Of a stretch of DNA of 64,000 nucleotides, positions 17,366 through 25,421 are shown one piece after another. The stretch is taken from positions 62,001 to 126,000 of the forward strand of contig JANWKT010000028.1 in NCBI GenBank assembly GCA_025451235.1, read 5' to 3'. This DNA is from Flavobacteriales bacterium. Lineage in GTDB: Bacteria > Bacteroidota > Bacteroidia > CAIKAF01. The translations under genes and the position numbers were made by a program. Every line of letters starts with the position of its first letter. The first letter of the stretch is position 1. The notes below the pieces were generated by a model. The model did no database searches. It saw only the letters and a list, made by a program, of their open reading frames with translations, and was not told where the DNA came from.

Positions 17366-18628
17366 TTAAAAGCTTTTGTTAAACCTAAACCCTGCACTTA
17401 GCCCGGTTGCAAAGGTATTGGGAACGATGCCCTCTACATTTTTACTATAAACCAATAATGAATATCCTTTGGCGAATTCAACTCCAAAATCGAATCCGAA
17501 ATTAAAGCGACTAAACCCACCATAGCCTGCCATTACCGACAATACAATATTTTTATGGGGATAAAATATCCCTTTTACATAAACCAATGGATAAAAGCTT
17601 CTCAACATTTTTGTTTGAACACCTGCCTGCAAAAATATTTTTTCAGGTTTAATAGCATAGGTATAATTCAGGTTAATGTTCATGGGTAATACCATCGTCC
17701 CTAAAGTTTCTTTCCTGGTTCTGATATATTTATCATCCAGTGAATCCGCAAAGTTTTGAAACTCATCCCCAGTTGCTGTAACAATATTATTGATTTCCAC
17801 TCCGGTAAAATGAATGCTTGTATCAATTTCGGCAATATCGCCGGGTCTGGTCCATCCAATAAAACCCAGGTCATTTAATGAAAGATGGAGATAGTGACGG
17901 TTGCTGATACAACCATCATATCCAAGATCAAAACCCAATCCGGAGCCGTTATTAGATAAGAAATAGCTATACTCAGGATTTGTTCTCATCAAAAAAAGTT
18001 GGCCGTCCAGGTCTACAAAATTACCGGCACTATCCGTATTCATATTCATTCTTCCTGAATCGAACATCATGCGGCTATTCCCGTTCAGGAAAGAAACGGC
18101 AAATCCAAACTTATGCTGGTCCTTATCATTCGAAAATGATTTGATAAATCCGAGTTTAAATTGTTGGTAAAACACAATCTCTCCATGTGCAGGAGCCAAT
18201 GAAACATTGGATCCTTGAAAAGGTTTATTGCCATAGAAAACCAAGTCAAATAGATTTTTTTCAAAGGCAAAATCACCATAGATCCTGTTGCTTAAGCCCA
18301 GGTGAAAGCCCCAATCCTTCCCCAATAAAGTATCATTATAGTTGGTAAAAGATACCTCCGTGTTCCAATCAAAACCCATAGTATTGTTGCTCTTCATCAA
18401 TTGATCACTCACTGAAGCTTTCATGGCATCATCGATAAAATTACCAGTCAAAAAAGTATTGATGAAGGAAGTGTTCACAGCATTTGAACCGAGCTGGGCC
18501 TGTGTATTCAATTGAATTTGCCTATGATGCGTAGGATATTTAAAATGAAAATAGTTGCTAATATTTGTATTAGAAAACAGAAAAAACATTGGTAAACCAA
18601 TTAGTAATCCTTTATCGGTCCATCTCAT
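17366..18628 (-). CDS. Outer membrane beta-barrel protein, DUF5723-like
   Basis: A 420-residue protein with an N-terminal hydrophobic signal, then alternating strands throughout (for example FDWNTEVSFTNYND and FGVEFAKGYSLLVYSK) ending in an aromatic residue (FRFNKSF), as outer-membrane barrels do. It resembles the DUF5723 family of Bacteroidota, whose function is not known. The start overlaps the stop of the upstream lipoprotein gene by 4 nt; the T9SS gene follows 3 nt downstream. The trio looks like one envelope module. Confidence 0.75.
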   Translation of the reverse strand: MRWTDKGLLIGLPMFFLFSNTNISNYFHFKYPTHHRQIQLNTQAQLGSNAVNTSFINTFLTGNFIDDAMKASVSDQLMKSNNTMGFDWNTEVSFTNYNDTLLGKDWGFHLGLSNRIYGDFAFEKNLFDLVFYGNKPFQGSNVSLAPAHGEIVFYQQFKLGFIKSFSNDKDQHKFGFAVSFLNGNSRMMFDSGRMNMNTDSAGNFVDLDGQLFLMRTNPEYSYFLSNNGSGLGFDLGYDGCISNRHYLHLSLNDLGFIGWTRPGDIAEIDTSIHFTGVEINNIVTATGDEFQNFADSLDDKYIRTRKETLGTMVLPMNINLNYTYAIKPEKIFLQAGVQTKMLRSFYPLVYVKGIFYPHKNIVLSVMAGYGGFSRFNFGFDFGVEFAKGYSLLVYSKNVEGIVPNTFATGLSAGFRFNKSF

Positions 18629-20232
18629 AAAACTATATGGTATTTTATATCAGCAATTAACTTCAACTTTAAATAATAGTCACTATACATCTGTAACCTC
18701 CCGGCAGCGGCAGGTTGAGTATTAAAGGTTGCCCTGATTCTTATACTGGTTGCATTTTTCAGGTTGGCAATTTGTGTTGGGTTCACTGTTGCTATCAAAT
18801 CAGCGCTGATCGGCGTAACAACCCTGTTCATTATATTTACAGGCGCTGCAGGTATTAAATCGTTCACCAAAACCGAATCGATCAATAAGCCTGTATTGTC
18901 CAGTGCATACAATTGCACATTCATGGCTATGGGGAATTTATTTTCAGCCCGAATGATGAATTGGCCATCCACTACATTGTCTAAAATATCAAGGGATGCA
19001 AATGGATTAATAACCGTATCAACAAACATTAACTGACTGATCGAAAATTTTAGAGGGGCTTGAATTTGAGTTTCCACCTTGGCCGGGTAATCGGTATAGT
19101 AGAAATCCGTATACCCTCCGATATTGCCAAACGGGTTCAATTTCATTTCGGCGGTAAAATTCAGTTCATCCGGTAAAAGCTCTATGATCTGTTCAAGGTT
19201 TGAATTACCCGTATTGAACGAATAAGTATATTGGCTTGCAACCAATGGGTTACTCGAAATTCCGGTTTCATAGGCCCTATTAATATTTATGGTTGAACCC
19301 ATTTCTGGATGTGTTAGCCAAAGAACTCCTCCGGTTCGGGTATTTGTAGCTTTAAAATATACAGGTCTAAATCTAACCTCTGCACCAATGGTATTCTTAA
19401 CCGTTAAATTCAAAGAGATCTGCTCTATGTCAACCACACCACTCTGGAACAACTTCATCTCCTCAATCTTCGCTGTAATATTGTTCTGGCTAAAATCATA
19501 TTGGCCCAGGTATCCTTTTCCATACTCAGGCACTATATCAACCATTTCGTTGGTAACAACAAATATCACCTGATTTATAACTAAAGGCAATCCATTATCC
19601 CCTAAAATAGTACTTACATCCACATAGGCGGAGAACGTGTTCAACTCGTTGTTAAAGGGGCCTGTGGTATTGATATGAAAATTTGAAACGTCGAATTCTC
19701 TTGAATAATAAACCGTATCCTGTCCGGGAGGAGCTCCGGCCGGAACTCCGGGTATGGTATCGGAAAATGAAAAAGGTATTCCACCGTAAGTGGCGGCAGG
19801 GATATAATAGGTAAATGCTAACCTTTCCGCTGCGGTCGATTTTAATGTGAGTTTTAGTTTTCCTTCCTTCAGCCAAAGTTCTCTTAATTCAACTCCAGTA
19901 GCAGCCAGGTCAATGGGTATTTCCTGGGTAGGTATTGGAGTCCCTGGAGCCAAAGTGGTGGTAAAGGGTGATAAAAAGGCAAAAGGTGCCGTAAATTGTG
20001 GAAATTCAGTAGCTGTATCCAGGTTAAATGTAAAGGCATCCGCATTGATATTGAGCCATACGGAACTATCACCATTTACCAGAATATTTTCGTCTCCAAA
20101 TAGTTTAGTAACATCCAGTGTGGTTTCCACCACAGGAGCATAGGCATCTACGTCCCAACTTGTCCCTTGGGTAGTACATCCGATAAATAACAAAGCCCAG
20201 TTTACCAGCAGTAGAGAGATGACCTTTTTCAT
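18625..20232 (-). CDS. Large lipoprotein of unknown function
   Basis: A 535-residue lipoprotein. The signal MKKVISLLLVNWALLFIGC gives a lipidated Cys19. The rest is beta-rich with several Ig-like or LEA-like stretches (for example MKLFQSGVVDIEQISLNLTV and ILDNVVDGQFIIRAENKFP). It is the first gene of a three-gene operon with the barrel protein and the T9SS propeller protein, so it may be a periplasmic-side partner of the barrel. The promoter and structured leader are at 20371-20403 and 20251-20308. Confidence 0.8.
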   Translation of the reverse strand: MKKVISLLLVNWALLFIGCTTQGTSWDVDAYAPVVETTLDVTKLFGDENILVNGDSSVWLNINADAFTFNLDTATEFPQFTAPFAFLSPFTTTLAPGTPIPTQEIPIDLAATGVELRELWLKEGKLKLTLKSTAAERLAFTYYIPAATYGGIPFSFSDTIPGVPAGAPPGQDTVYYSREFDVSNFHINTTGPFNNELNTFSAYVDVSTILGDNGLPLVINQVIFVVTNEMVDIVPEYGKGYLGQYDFSQNNITAKIEEMKLFQSGVVDIEQISLNLTVKNTIGAEVRFRPVYFKATNTRTGGVLWLTHPEMGSTININRAYETGISSNPLVASQYTYSFNTGNSNLEQIIELLPDELNFTAEMKLNPFGNIGGYTDFYYTDYPAKVETQIQAPLKFSISQLMFVDTVINPFASLDILDNVVDGQFIIRAENKFPIAMNVQLYALDNTGLLIDSVLVNDLIPAAPVNIMNRVVTPISADLIATVNPTQIANLKNATSIRIRATFNTQPAAAGRLQMYSDYYLKLKLIADIKYHIVL

Positions 20233-20250
20233 TCCATTCTTTTGGGGCCC

Positions 20251-20308
20251 TGCTGATCCAGCTTAAGCAAGGTTTGCTGGTGCAAAACCAACTTAGGCTA
20301 CGTCAGCA
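20251..20308 (-). other. Imperfect hairpin in the 5' leader of the 18625-20232 operon
   Basis: Outer arms TGCTGATCCAGCTTAAG and CTTAGGCTACGTCAGCA pair with a few mismatches around an inner GGTTT/AAACC stem. The element lies between the predicted promoter and the start codon, so it would be in the RNA leader. It may be a REP-type repeat that landed there or a regulatory structure. It does not match a riboswitch class I know. Confidence 0.5.
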
Positions 20309-20370
20309 CCGGGTTGTATGTGCTATCTGCGATGAAGGATAGTACTGCCCATCCCTAGGCCATTATTATA

Positions 20371-20403
20371 TAAAGATACAAAATTTATTCTAAAAGTTGC
20401 AAA
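20371..20403 (-). promoter_or_regulatory. Putative promoter of the 18625-20232 operon
   Basis: On the minus strand a -33 TTTG (20400-20403), a 21-nt spacer and a -7 TATCTTTA (20371-20378) fit the Bacteroidota pattern. Transcription would start near 20364 and give a leader of about 130 nt. Confidence 0.5.
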
Positions 20404-20438
20404 ATAGATGAAGCCTCCAAATCTAGGCCCACTCCTCC

Positions 20439-20978
20439 TTACACCACCACCTTATATTTGTTCAGGTAGTCCTGCCAGTTCCATAAGAAAAATTCTACCA
20501 TTTCGGTCAATTCCTTCATCACAATGGGGCTGGGTGAGTTTAGTTTTTGAAAATGTTCCTTTTGGTACTTATTTAGATCGTACTTATGGAAAATAGCCAA
20601 TGACATGGCTTTTACTATGTTTTTAGGTTCACCCAACAAGCTACGCAAAAAAGTTTCGTAATCGATCAATATCTCCAGCGCAATATCCGGGTCTTTTCCC
20701 ATGGCTTTGATAATTTCCCGTGAGAAAACAGCACTGATGGCATCCGCCTGCTTTTTATCAAAATGTCCATCAAGGTTGACCAGGTTACCAGCGTATACGA
20801 TATAAAGGAACCATTCATTTTCCTTGTCTGAGAGTTTAGGTGATTTCTCAAACTCCTTTTCTTCATTAATATATCCGGCAATTTCCGAAAAACCGGCATC
20901 CACCACCTCATATATGGTGCCTACATATTGAGGTGCCAACTCTTCTACTTTTACTTTCTTTTTTCCAAAAAGACCCAT
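20439..20978 (-). CDS. Cytosolic helical protein of unknown function
   Basis: A 179-residue soluble protein that starts MGLFGKKKVKVEEL, with no signal peptide. It is largely helical and acidic, with a tryptophan-rich C-terminus (MVEFFLWNWQDYLNKYK). No motif is recognised. It stands alone, with repeat-like spacers on both sides (20233-20438 and 20979-21200). Confidence 0.75.
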   Translation of the reverse strand: MGLFGKKKVKVEELAPQYVGTIYEVVDAGFSEIAGYINEEKEFEKSPKLSDKENEWFLYIVYAGNLVNLDGHFDKKQADAISAVFSREIIKAMGKDPDIALEILIDYETFLRSLLGEPKNIVKAMSLAIFHKYDLNKYQKEHFQKLNSPSPIVMKELTEMVEFFLWNWQDYLNKYKVVV

Positions 20979-21095
20979 AATTACGATTAAATAAGGTTGT
21001 TCGATGTCAAATTAAGAGGTTATTTTATTAAAATGCAAACATTGTATGATCTGCCCGGGATGGAAGCGATAGCTGGACGAAAGCAAAGGCCAGGA

Positions 21096-21145
21096 TTGCT
21101 TGATATACAAAAGTGGAGGAACGAAACTCTTTGTATATCTAGCAA
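21096..21145. repeat. REP-like hairpin, copy A
   Basis: Arms TTGCTTGATATACAAA (21096-21111) and TTTGTATATCTAGCAA (21130-21145) pair at 15 of 16 positions around an 18-nt loop. The core is shared with copy B at 55332-55373 near the RAYT gene, with matching changes on both sides of the stem. It lies in the 222-bp spacer between the helical protein and lhgO, where I see no gene. Confidence 0.7.
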
Positions 21146-21200
21146 GCCGGTTTTTGCTGAGACCACTTAAGCGGACGGCCTGAATGGCAGCCTAAAAGAA

Positions 21201-22442
21201 CTAATTACTATGCGCAATAGAAAAATGCTTCTCAGCCATATTGGTAATTTCTTCCCCAATCGCCAAACAAGCCGAAGCTGCCGGGGAAGGCGCATTCAAT
21301 ACATGTATGCTGTTCTCTCTATATTCAATTTTAAAATCCTCGATCATATCACCATAGGGGTCCAAGGCCATGGCCCTTACTCCGGCCCTGCCCGGCTCAA
21401 TATCATCCATTTCTAAAGAAGGAACCAATCTTTGAAGGGTTTTAAGAAATAGTTTTTGAGAAAAAGCCCGCCGGTATTCGGCCATGCCGAATTTCCAATG
21501 CTTAAAAAATAGCTTCCATGTTCCCCGATAACTTAAGGCATCCAAGGTGTCTATAAAATTGAAAGAAGTTTTTTTATATCCTTCCCGCTTAAAGGTGAAT
21601 ACCGCATTGGGGCCACATTCAACACCACCTTCCACCATTCTCGTAAAATGCACACCAAGGAATGGAAACTCAGGATTCGGAACCGGATAGATCAAATGTT
21701 TTACTTTATTCAAGCCTTTTGGGGTGAGCTCATAATAATCTCCTCTAAAGCCTACTATTTTCATGTTGAGATTTTCAACTCCATCTTTCTTTGCCATGCG
21801 ATCACTTTGCAGCCCGCAACAAAAAACAAGTTTATCAGCCATAAACGTTCGATCTCCTGCTACTATAATGCTTTGCTCTCCATACCTTTGGATCCGTTGC
21901 ACTTCTGTATTAGTATATATTCTAGATTCGGGATTAATTTTTGTGACCAATTCGGCCATTTTCTCTGTAGCTCCACGAAAATCGATAATGCCGGTACATC
22001 CTACACGAATGGCCTTGATGCCGGCACAATAAGGTTCTATTTGCTTGATCTGATCGGCATCAAGGATTTCCATATCCTCAATCCCGTTGGCTATGCCACG
22101 CTGATAAATTTTATCCAACAGGGGTAATTCCCATTCTTCAATGGCTACAATTAATTTACCACAAACATCATGTGCCACTCCATGTTGCTGAGCAAATTGA
22201 ACGAGTTCTCTTCGACCATCCACGCAATTTCTGGCTTTATATGATCCAGGTTTATAATAAATCCCTGAGTGGATCACTCCACTGTTATTTCCTGTTTGGT
22301 GCTCCGCCAGTTTTTTTTCTTTCTCCAATAAGGCAATGCGGACATGGGGAAAGCGGGTTTGTAATTTATAAGCAGTCGCCACTCCAACAATTCCGCCGCC
22401 GATAATGATGACATCAAATGTATTTTCAGTATTACTCGCCAT
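21201..22442 (-). CDS. lhgO: L-2-hydroxyglutarate oxidase LhgO
   Basis: A 413-residue FAD-dependent oxidoreductase of the DAO fold. The dinucleotide-binding motif IIIGGGIVGVATAYKL is at about residues 12-27, and the family segment HQTGNNSGVIHSGIYYKPGS follows near 48. C-terminal hallmarks GPNAVFTFKREGY and EPGRAGVRAMALDPYG are present. LhgO oxidises L-2-hydroxyglutarate to 2-oxoglutarate and passes electrons to the quinone pool. It ends in NAPSPAASACLAIGEEI, as in the family. Single gene. Confidence 0.93.
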   Translation of the reverse strand: MASNTENTFDVIIIGGGIVGVATAYKLQTRFPHVRIALLEKEKKLAEHQTGNNSGVIHSGIYYKPGSYKARNCVDGRRELVQFAQQHGVAHDVCGKLIVAIEEWELPLLDKIYQRGIANGIEDMEILDADQIKQIEPYCAGIKAIRVGCTGIIDFRGATEKMAELVTKINPESRIYTNTEVQRIQRYGEQSIIVAGDRTFMADKLVFCCGLQSDRMAKKDGVENLNMKIVGFRGDYYELTPKGLNKVKHLIYPVPNPEFPFLGVHFTRMVEGGVECGPNAVFTFKREGYKKTSFNFIDTLDALSYRGTWKLFFKHWKFGMAEYRRAFSQKLFLKTLQRLVPSLEMDDIEPGRAGVRAMALDPYGDMIEDFKIEYRENSIHVLNAPSPAASACLAIGEEITNMAEKHFSIAHSN

Positions 22443-22479
22443 AATGAAAGGTCAAAATTATCCATTAATCCGTTTCAAC

Positions 22480-22520
22480 AAATAAAAAAGGGGGAAGTTT
22501 TGCTTCCCCCTTTTTTATTT
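22480..22520 (-). terminator. Strong bidirectional intrinsic terminator
   Basis: An 18-bp perfect stem (core GGGGGAAG / CTTCCCCC, flanked by A-rich and T-rich arms) around the loop TTTTG. It lies 17 nt after the stop of the glycine-rich protein gene and has T runs on both strands. Confidence 0.9.
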
Positions 22521-22536
22521 AATTATATAATTTATT

Positions 22537-23673
22537 CTAATAATGAATGATAATCATACCATTACCTACATTAACTCCGGGAGTAATAACGGAATTGAAA
22601 CCAACTGTACCAGTTGAGCCTCCAGCACCGCCGCCGCCAGCACCTTTATCATTACCAGAGCAACCTGTAGTTCCTGCAGAGCCACCGCCGCCACCGCCGC
22701 CAGCGATTAAACCGCCGCCGCCGCCGCCACCACCTGGGATAGATGGGCTACCAAAGCAACAACAAGCCTGGCCGCCGCCGCCTGCACCACCAGTACCACC
22801 AGAGGCAGGAGCACCTGGAGCTCCTAAGAATCCACCGCATCCAATTCCAGCACCACCACCAGCAGCACCAACACCACCACCACCACCACCAGCAACTCCG
22901 CCGGATGTAGGAGCATCAACTCCATTTCCACCATTTCCACCGCCACCGGACCCACCGGTACCACCATTAATGGTAGCGGAACTTTCGCAGCCTGCACGGC
23001 CACCACCACCACCACCACCGGCAGTGATAATTCTATTAGCTTCTGCTGTTCCTCCAAATCTTACATCACTGGCACCACCGCCACCACCGGCATTTTGGTT
23101 TCCACCAGCTGCACCGCCGTTAAAACCACCGGTTGGGGTAGCTCCCTGGCCTCCAACAAAAATATTCAGGACTTGTCCGGGAATGGCAGGAAAAGTAGCT
23201 ATGATATAACCACCTAAACCACCAGCTCCACCAGAAGCGCCTATACCGCCGGTAGCACCAGAACCACCCGCAGCTCCCCAAACTTCGATCTTGATCGAAT
23301 CACAAGCATCTAAAGGAACTGTCCATGTTTCCATTGCTCCTGTAAAGTTGAAAGTAGCAGAACGATCATAGTTTCGCAAGAAAATATAATGTCCATCAGT
23401 GAAAAAAGTATCACATGTATTTTCCAAGATCGCAGCTCTTACGTAGTAACTGGCGGTAATAGGAAAACATATAGTATCGTTGGTTCCTCCAGGAACATCT
23501 GCCCACATAATGCTGTCGGAAGAATATTGCCATTGGATATTTCCTTGGAAAGCGGTTGTGGTAACACAAACGTTTTCACCAAAACAAACCGAGTCAACGG
23601 CCTGTGCTTGTACAACACCTGAAAAAGTAACAGGTGCAGCAAGTGCTATGATATATTTTAAAATTCTTTTCAT
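22537..23673 (-). CDS. Secreted glycine-rich protein
   Basis: A 378-residue protein with signal peptide MKRILKYIIALAAPVTFSGVVQAQ. Residues about 25-105 form a small domain with four cysteines. The rest is the glycine-rich fold (entry strand ATFNFTGAMETWTVPLDACDSIKIEVWG, then Gly-Gly-Ala repeats to the exit strand GNGMIIIHY). This matches the bacterial Gly_rich family of surface proteins. No T9SS tail is present. Codon bias toward GGN makes the opposite strand an open proline-rich frame, which is only a shadow. It follows the T9SS gene at 23688 by 14 nt and is probably co-transcribed. Confidence 0.85.
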   Translation of the reverse strand: MKRILKYIIALAAPVTFSGVVQAQAVDSVCFGENVCVTTTAFQGNIQWQYSSDSIMWADVPGGTNDTICFPITASYYVRAAILENTCDTFFTDGHYIFLRNYDRSATFNFTGAMETWTVPLDACDSIKIEVWGAAGGSGATGGIGASGGAGGLGGYIIATFPAIPGQVLNIFVGGQGATPTGGFNGGAAGGNQNAGGGGGASDVRFGGTAEANRIITAGGGGGGGRAGCESSATINGGTGGSGGGGNGGNGVDAPTSGGVAGGGGGGVGAAGGGAGIGCGGFLGAPGAPASGGTGGAGGGGQACCCFGSPSIPGGGGGGGGLIAGGGGGGGSAGTTGCSGNDKGAGGGGAGGSTGTVGFNSVITPGVNVGNGMIIIHY

Positions 23674-23687
23674 ATCCTGTTTTTTTC

Positions 23688-24320
23688 TTATTTAATAATA
23701 AATGTTTTGGTTAATGAATGCGTTCCAACCGTAATTCTCATTAAGTAATTACCAGCTGCAGCCGTTGTTAAACTGAAACTTTCTTTCAGTTCTGTTCCTG
23801 GCTTTTGATAATTCTTGGTCACGATGAGTTCTCCATTCATATTAAATATCTGAAGTAAAACAGTAGAAGGTTTATTTTTAAATTGAATTGAAACATTGAA
23901 ATCCCCTTCTGATGGATTTGGATAAATGTTCATAGCTTCAATTTCTTTGATCTCCTCAAGACCTGAACAGTCGATTACCGTTACGTTAACCACATCTTGG
24001 GCAGAGCAATTTCTGCTATCGGTTACAGTAAGGGTATAAGGTGTTGAAATCGTTGGGGTAGCTGTTGGAGTAGCACTAGTAGTTGAAGAAAGAGTTGCTC
24101 CAGGAGACCATAGATAAGAGAATGTTGAGGTTCCTCCACTTTGGGAAGCATTCAACACGGTGTTGTTTCCATTACAGATAGTAACATCACCTGACGCAAT
24201 AGCAACCAATGCTGGTGGCTGGGCGGCGTGGGGAATCGTAATAAATGTTTGGGCGTGCATGAAAGCTGTGCTCGACAGCATCAACACACTCGCCAAACAG
24301 AGGCGTAAGTTTTTTTTCAT
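23688..24320 (-). CDS. T9SS-sorted secreted protein with one PKD/Ig-like domain
   Basis: The start is placed at ATG 24320 (MKKNLRLCLASVLMLSSTAFMHAQ), which gives a proper signal peptide; the longer frame adds 16 residues that overlap the promoter. The mature protein has one Ig/PKD-like domain (residues about 38-120, ending in DVVNVTVIDC) and a type A sorting domain (AMNIYPNPSEGDF, LQIFNMNGELI, GNYLMRITV, TKTFIIK). About 210 residues in all. It is upstream of the glycine-rich protein and may display or anchor it; that link is inferred only from adjacency. Confidence 0.88.
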   Translation of the reverse strand: MKKNLRLCLASVLMLSSTAFMHAQTFITIPHAAQPPALVAIASGDVTICNGNNTVLNASQSGGTSTFSYLWSPGATLSSTTSATPTATPTISTPYTLTVTDSRNCSAQDVVNVTVIDCSGLEEIKEIEAMNIYPNPSEGDFNVSIQFKNKPSTVLLQIFNMNGELIVTKNYQKPGTELKESFSLTTAAAGNYLMRITVGTHSLTKTFIIK

Positions 24321-24344
24321 ATGGAACTGTATTTTGATTTTGTA

Positions 24345-24352
24345 CAAATATA
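24345..24352 (-). promoter_or_regulatory. Putative -7 element (TATATTTG on the minus strand)
   Basis: An exact TAnnTTTG match 25 nt before the start at 24320, and the main reason to prefer that start. The spacer from here to 24581 holds a terminator and no gene I can support. Confidence 0.55.
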
Positions 24353-24520
24353 AATAAAAACATATCACTTGTATGATAAAACAGCATTGTTATTAGCTCA
24401 AATATGATCTGGGTGAATAATCGAAATCATAAAAATGGGCACCATCGGGTCCTTTTTAGGCGTAAACAGCATTATTTGTTGAGCCAACGTAGGTTTATTT
24501 TGAGTAAAGACAAGTGCATA

Positions 24521-24558
24521 AAAAAAGAGCATCCGTCAAAGACAGATGCTCTTTTTTT
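24521..24558 (-). terminator. Intrinsic terminator after the tectonin-like repeat gene
   Basis: Stem AGAGCATC / GATGCTCT with A-rich and T-rich flanks and an inner GTC/GAC pair. It lies 24 nt beyond the stop of the gene at 24582 and has T runs on both strands. Confidence 0.85.
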
Positions 24559-24581
24559 AACAAATCTTCCAGTTCTTGATC

Positions 24582-25376
24582 CTATTTAACACTGATCTCG
24601 TAAAGCGTTCCGGATTTTTCGATGGTATACACCTTTCCGTTGGCCGAGGTCATGAATTTTGTGTTTCCATAATCCGGTTTTCCAATCTGCTTCCAGGTCC
24701 CGGTGGTAAGATCGGTCTCATAACATGCGCCGGAGGTTTCTACGGTATATAATTTATCACCAATGGTGGTAGTAAATGCCGTTTTTGCCCATGCACCGGC
24801 CGCTCCTATTTGTTTCCAGGCTCCAGTAGAAGGATCCACCTGGTATATAGTACCATCGGTTTCGATGGTGTATAATTTTGAGCTCCCAGCCAATAAAAAT
24901 TTAGTTTTAGCAAATTCAGCCTTGCCAATTTGCACCCAGGCACCTGTTGACAGGGTGGTTTTATAAAGTGCCCCAGAGCTTTCTACGGTATACAACGCAT
25001 CGTTCATTACAACTCCAGCCATGGTATTTACCCAGGCTCCTGCGGTTCCTATTGTTTTCCATGCTCCTGTTGATGGAATAATTTCATACAACGTCCCATT
25101 TTTTTCGATGGTATATAGTTTGCTGCTGGAGGCGAAAAGAAACTTTGTGTTTCCATAATCAGGTTTACCCACCTGTGCCCATGTACCAGAACTAACAGAA
25201 GTATTGTACAATGCCCCTGTACTTTCTATGGTATACAAGCTTGTCCCAGACCCCGAAGCAAAAATGGTATTTACCCAGGCCCCGGATGCTCCTACTTGTT
25301 TCCAGGATCCCGCTTGACTGAAACCAAAGGCAGTTGTAATCATAAATGCCCCAAACATTAAAATTGATTTTTTCAT
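24582..25376 (-). CDS. Secreted repeat protein, tectonin-like six-bladed beta-propeller
   Basis: A 264-residue protein with signal peptide MKKSILMFGAFMITTAFGFSQA. The mature part is six blades of about 41 residues, each with W-K/A-QIG near the start and LYTIE-SGTLYE near the end. Odd blades carry AGAWVNT and even blades PDYGNTKF (or EFAKTKF), so the unit is an AB pair of about 82 residues repeated three times. This matches tectonin/tachylectin-type propellers, which often bind sugars or lipopolysaccharide. No sorting tail is present, so it may stay periplasmic or be secreted another way. Confidence 0.85.
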   Translation of the reverse strand: MKKSILMFGAFMITTAFGFSQAGSWKQVGASGAWVNTIFASGSGTSLYTIESTGALYNTSVSSGTWAQVGKPDYGNTKFLFASSSKLYTIEKNGTLYEIIPSTGAWKTIGTAGAWVNTMAGVVMNDALYTVESSGALYKTTLSTGAWVQIGKAEFAKTKFLLAGSSKLYTIETDGTIYQVDPSTGAWKQIGAAGAWAKTAFTTTIGDKLYTVETSGACYETDLTTGTWKQIGKPDYGNTKFMTSANGKVYTIEKSGTLYEISVK

Positions 25377-25421
25377 AGTTATTGATTTTTTTATGTTGAC
25401 TTTTGACTAAAGATATATTTT

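Noticed and set aside
22547-23209. 220-residue plus-strand proline-rich ORF
   Set aside because: Antisense of the GGN-rich codons of the secreted glycine-rich protein. The true gene has a signal peptide and a recognisable domain.
24404-24589. 61-residue plus-strand ORF after the T9SS gene promoter
   Set aside because: It runs through the terminator at 24521 and has a Lys/Arg-rich sequence with no homology I recognise.
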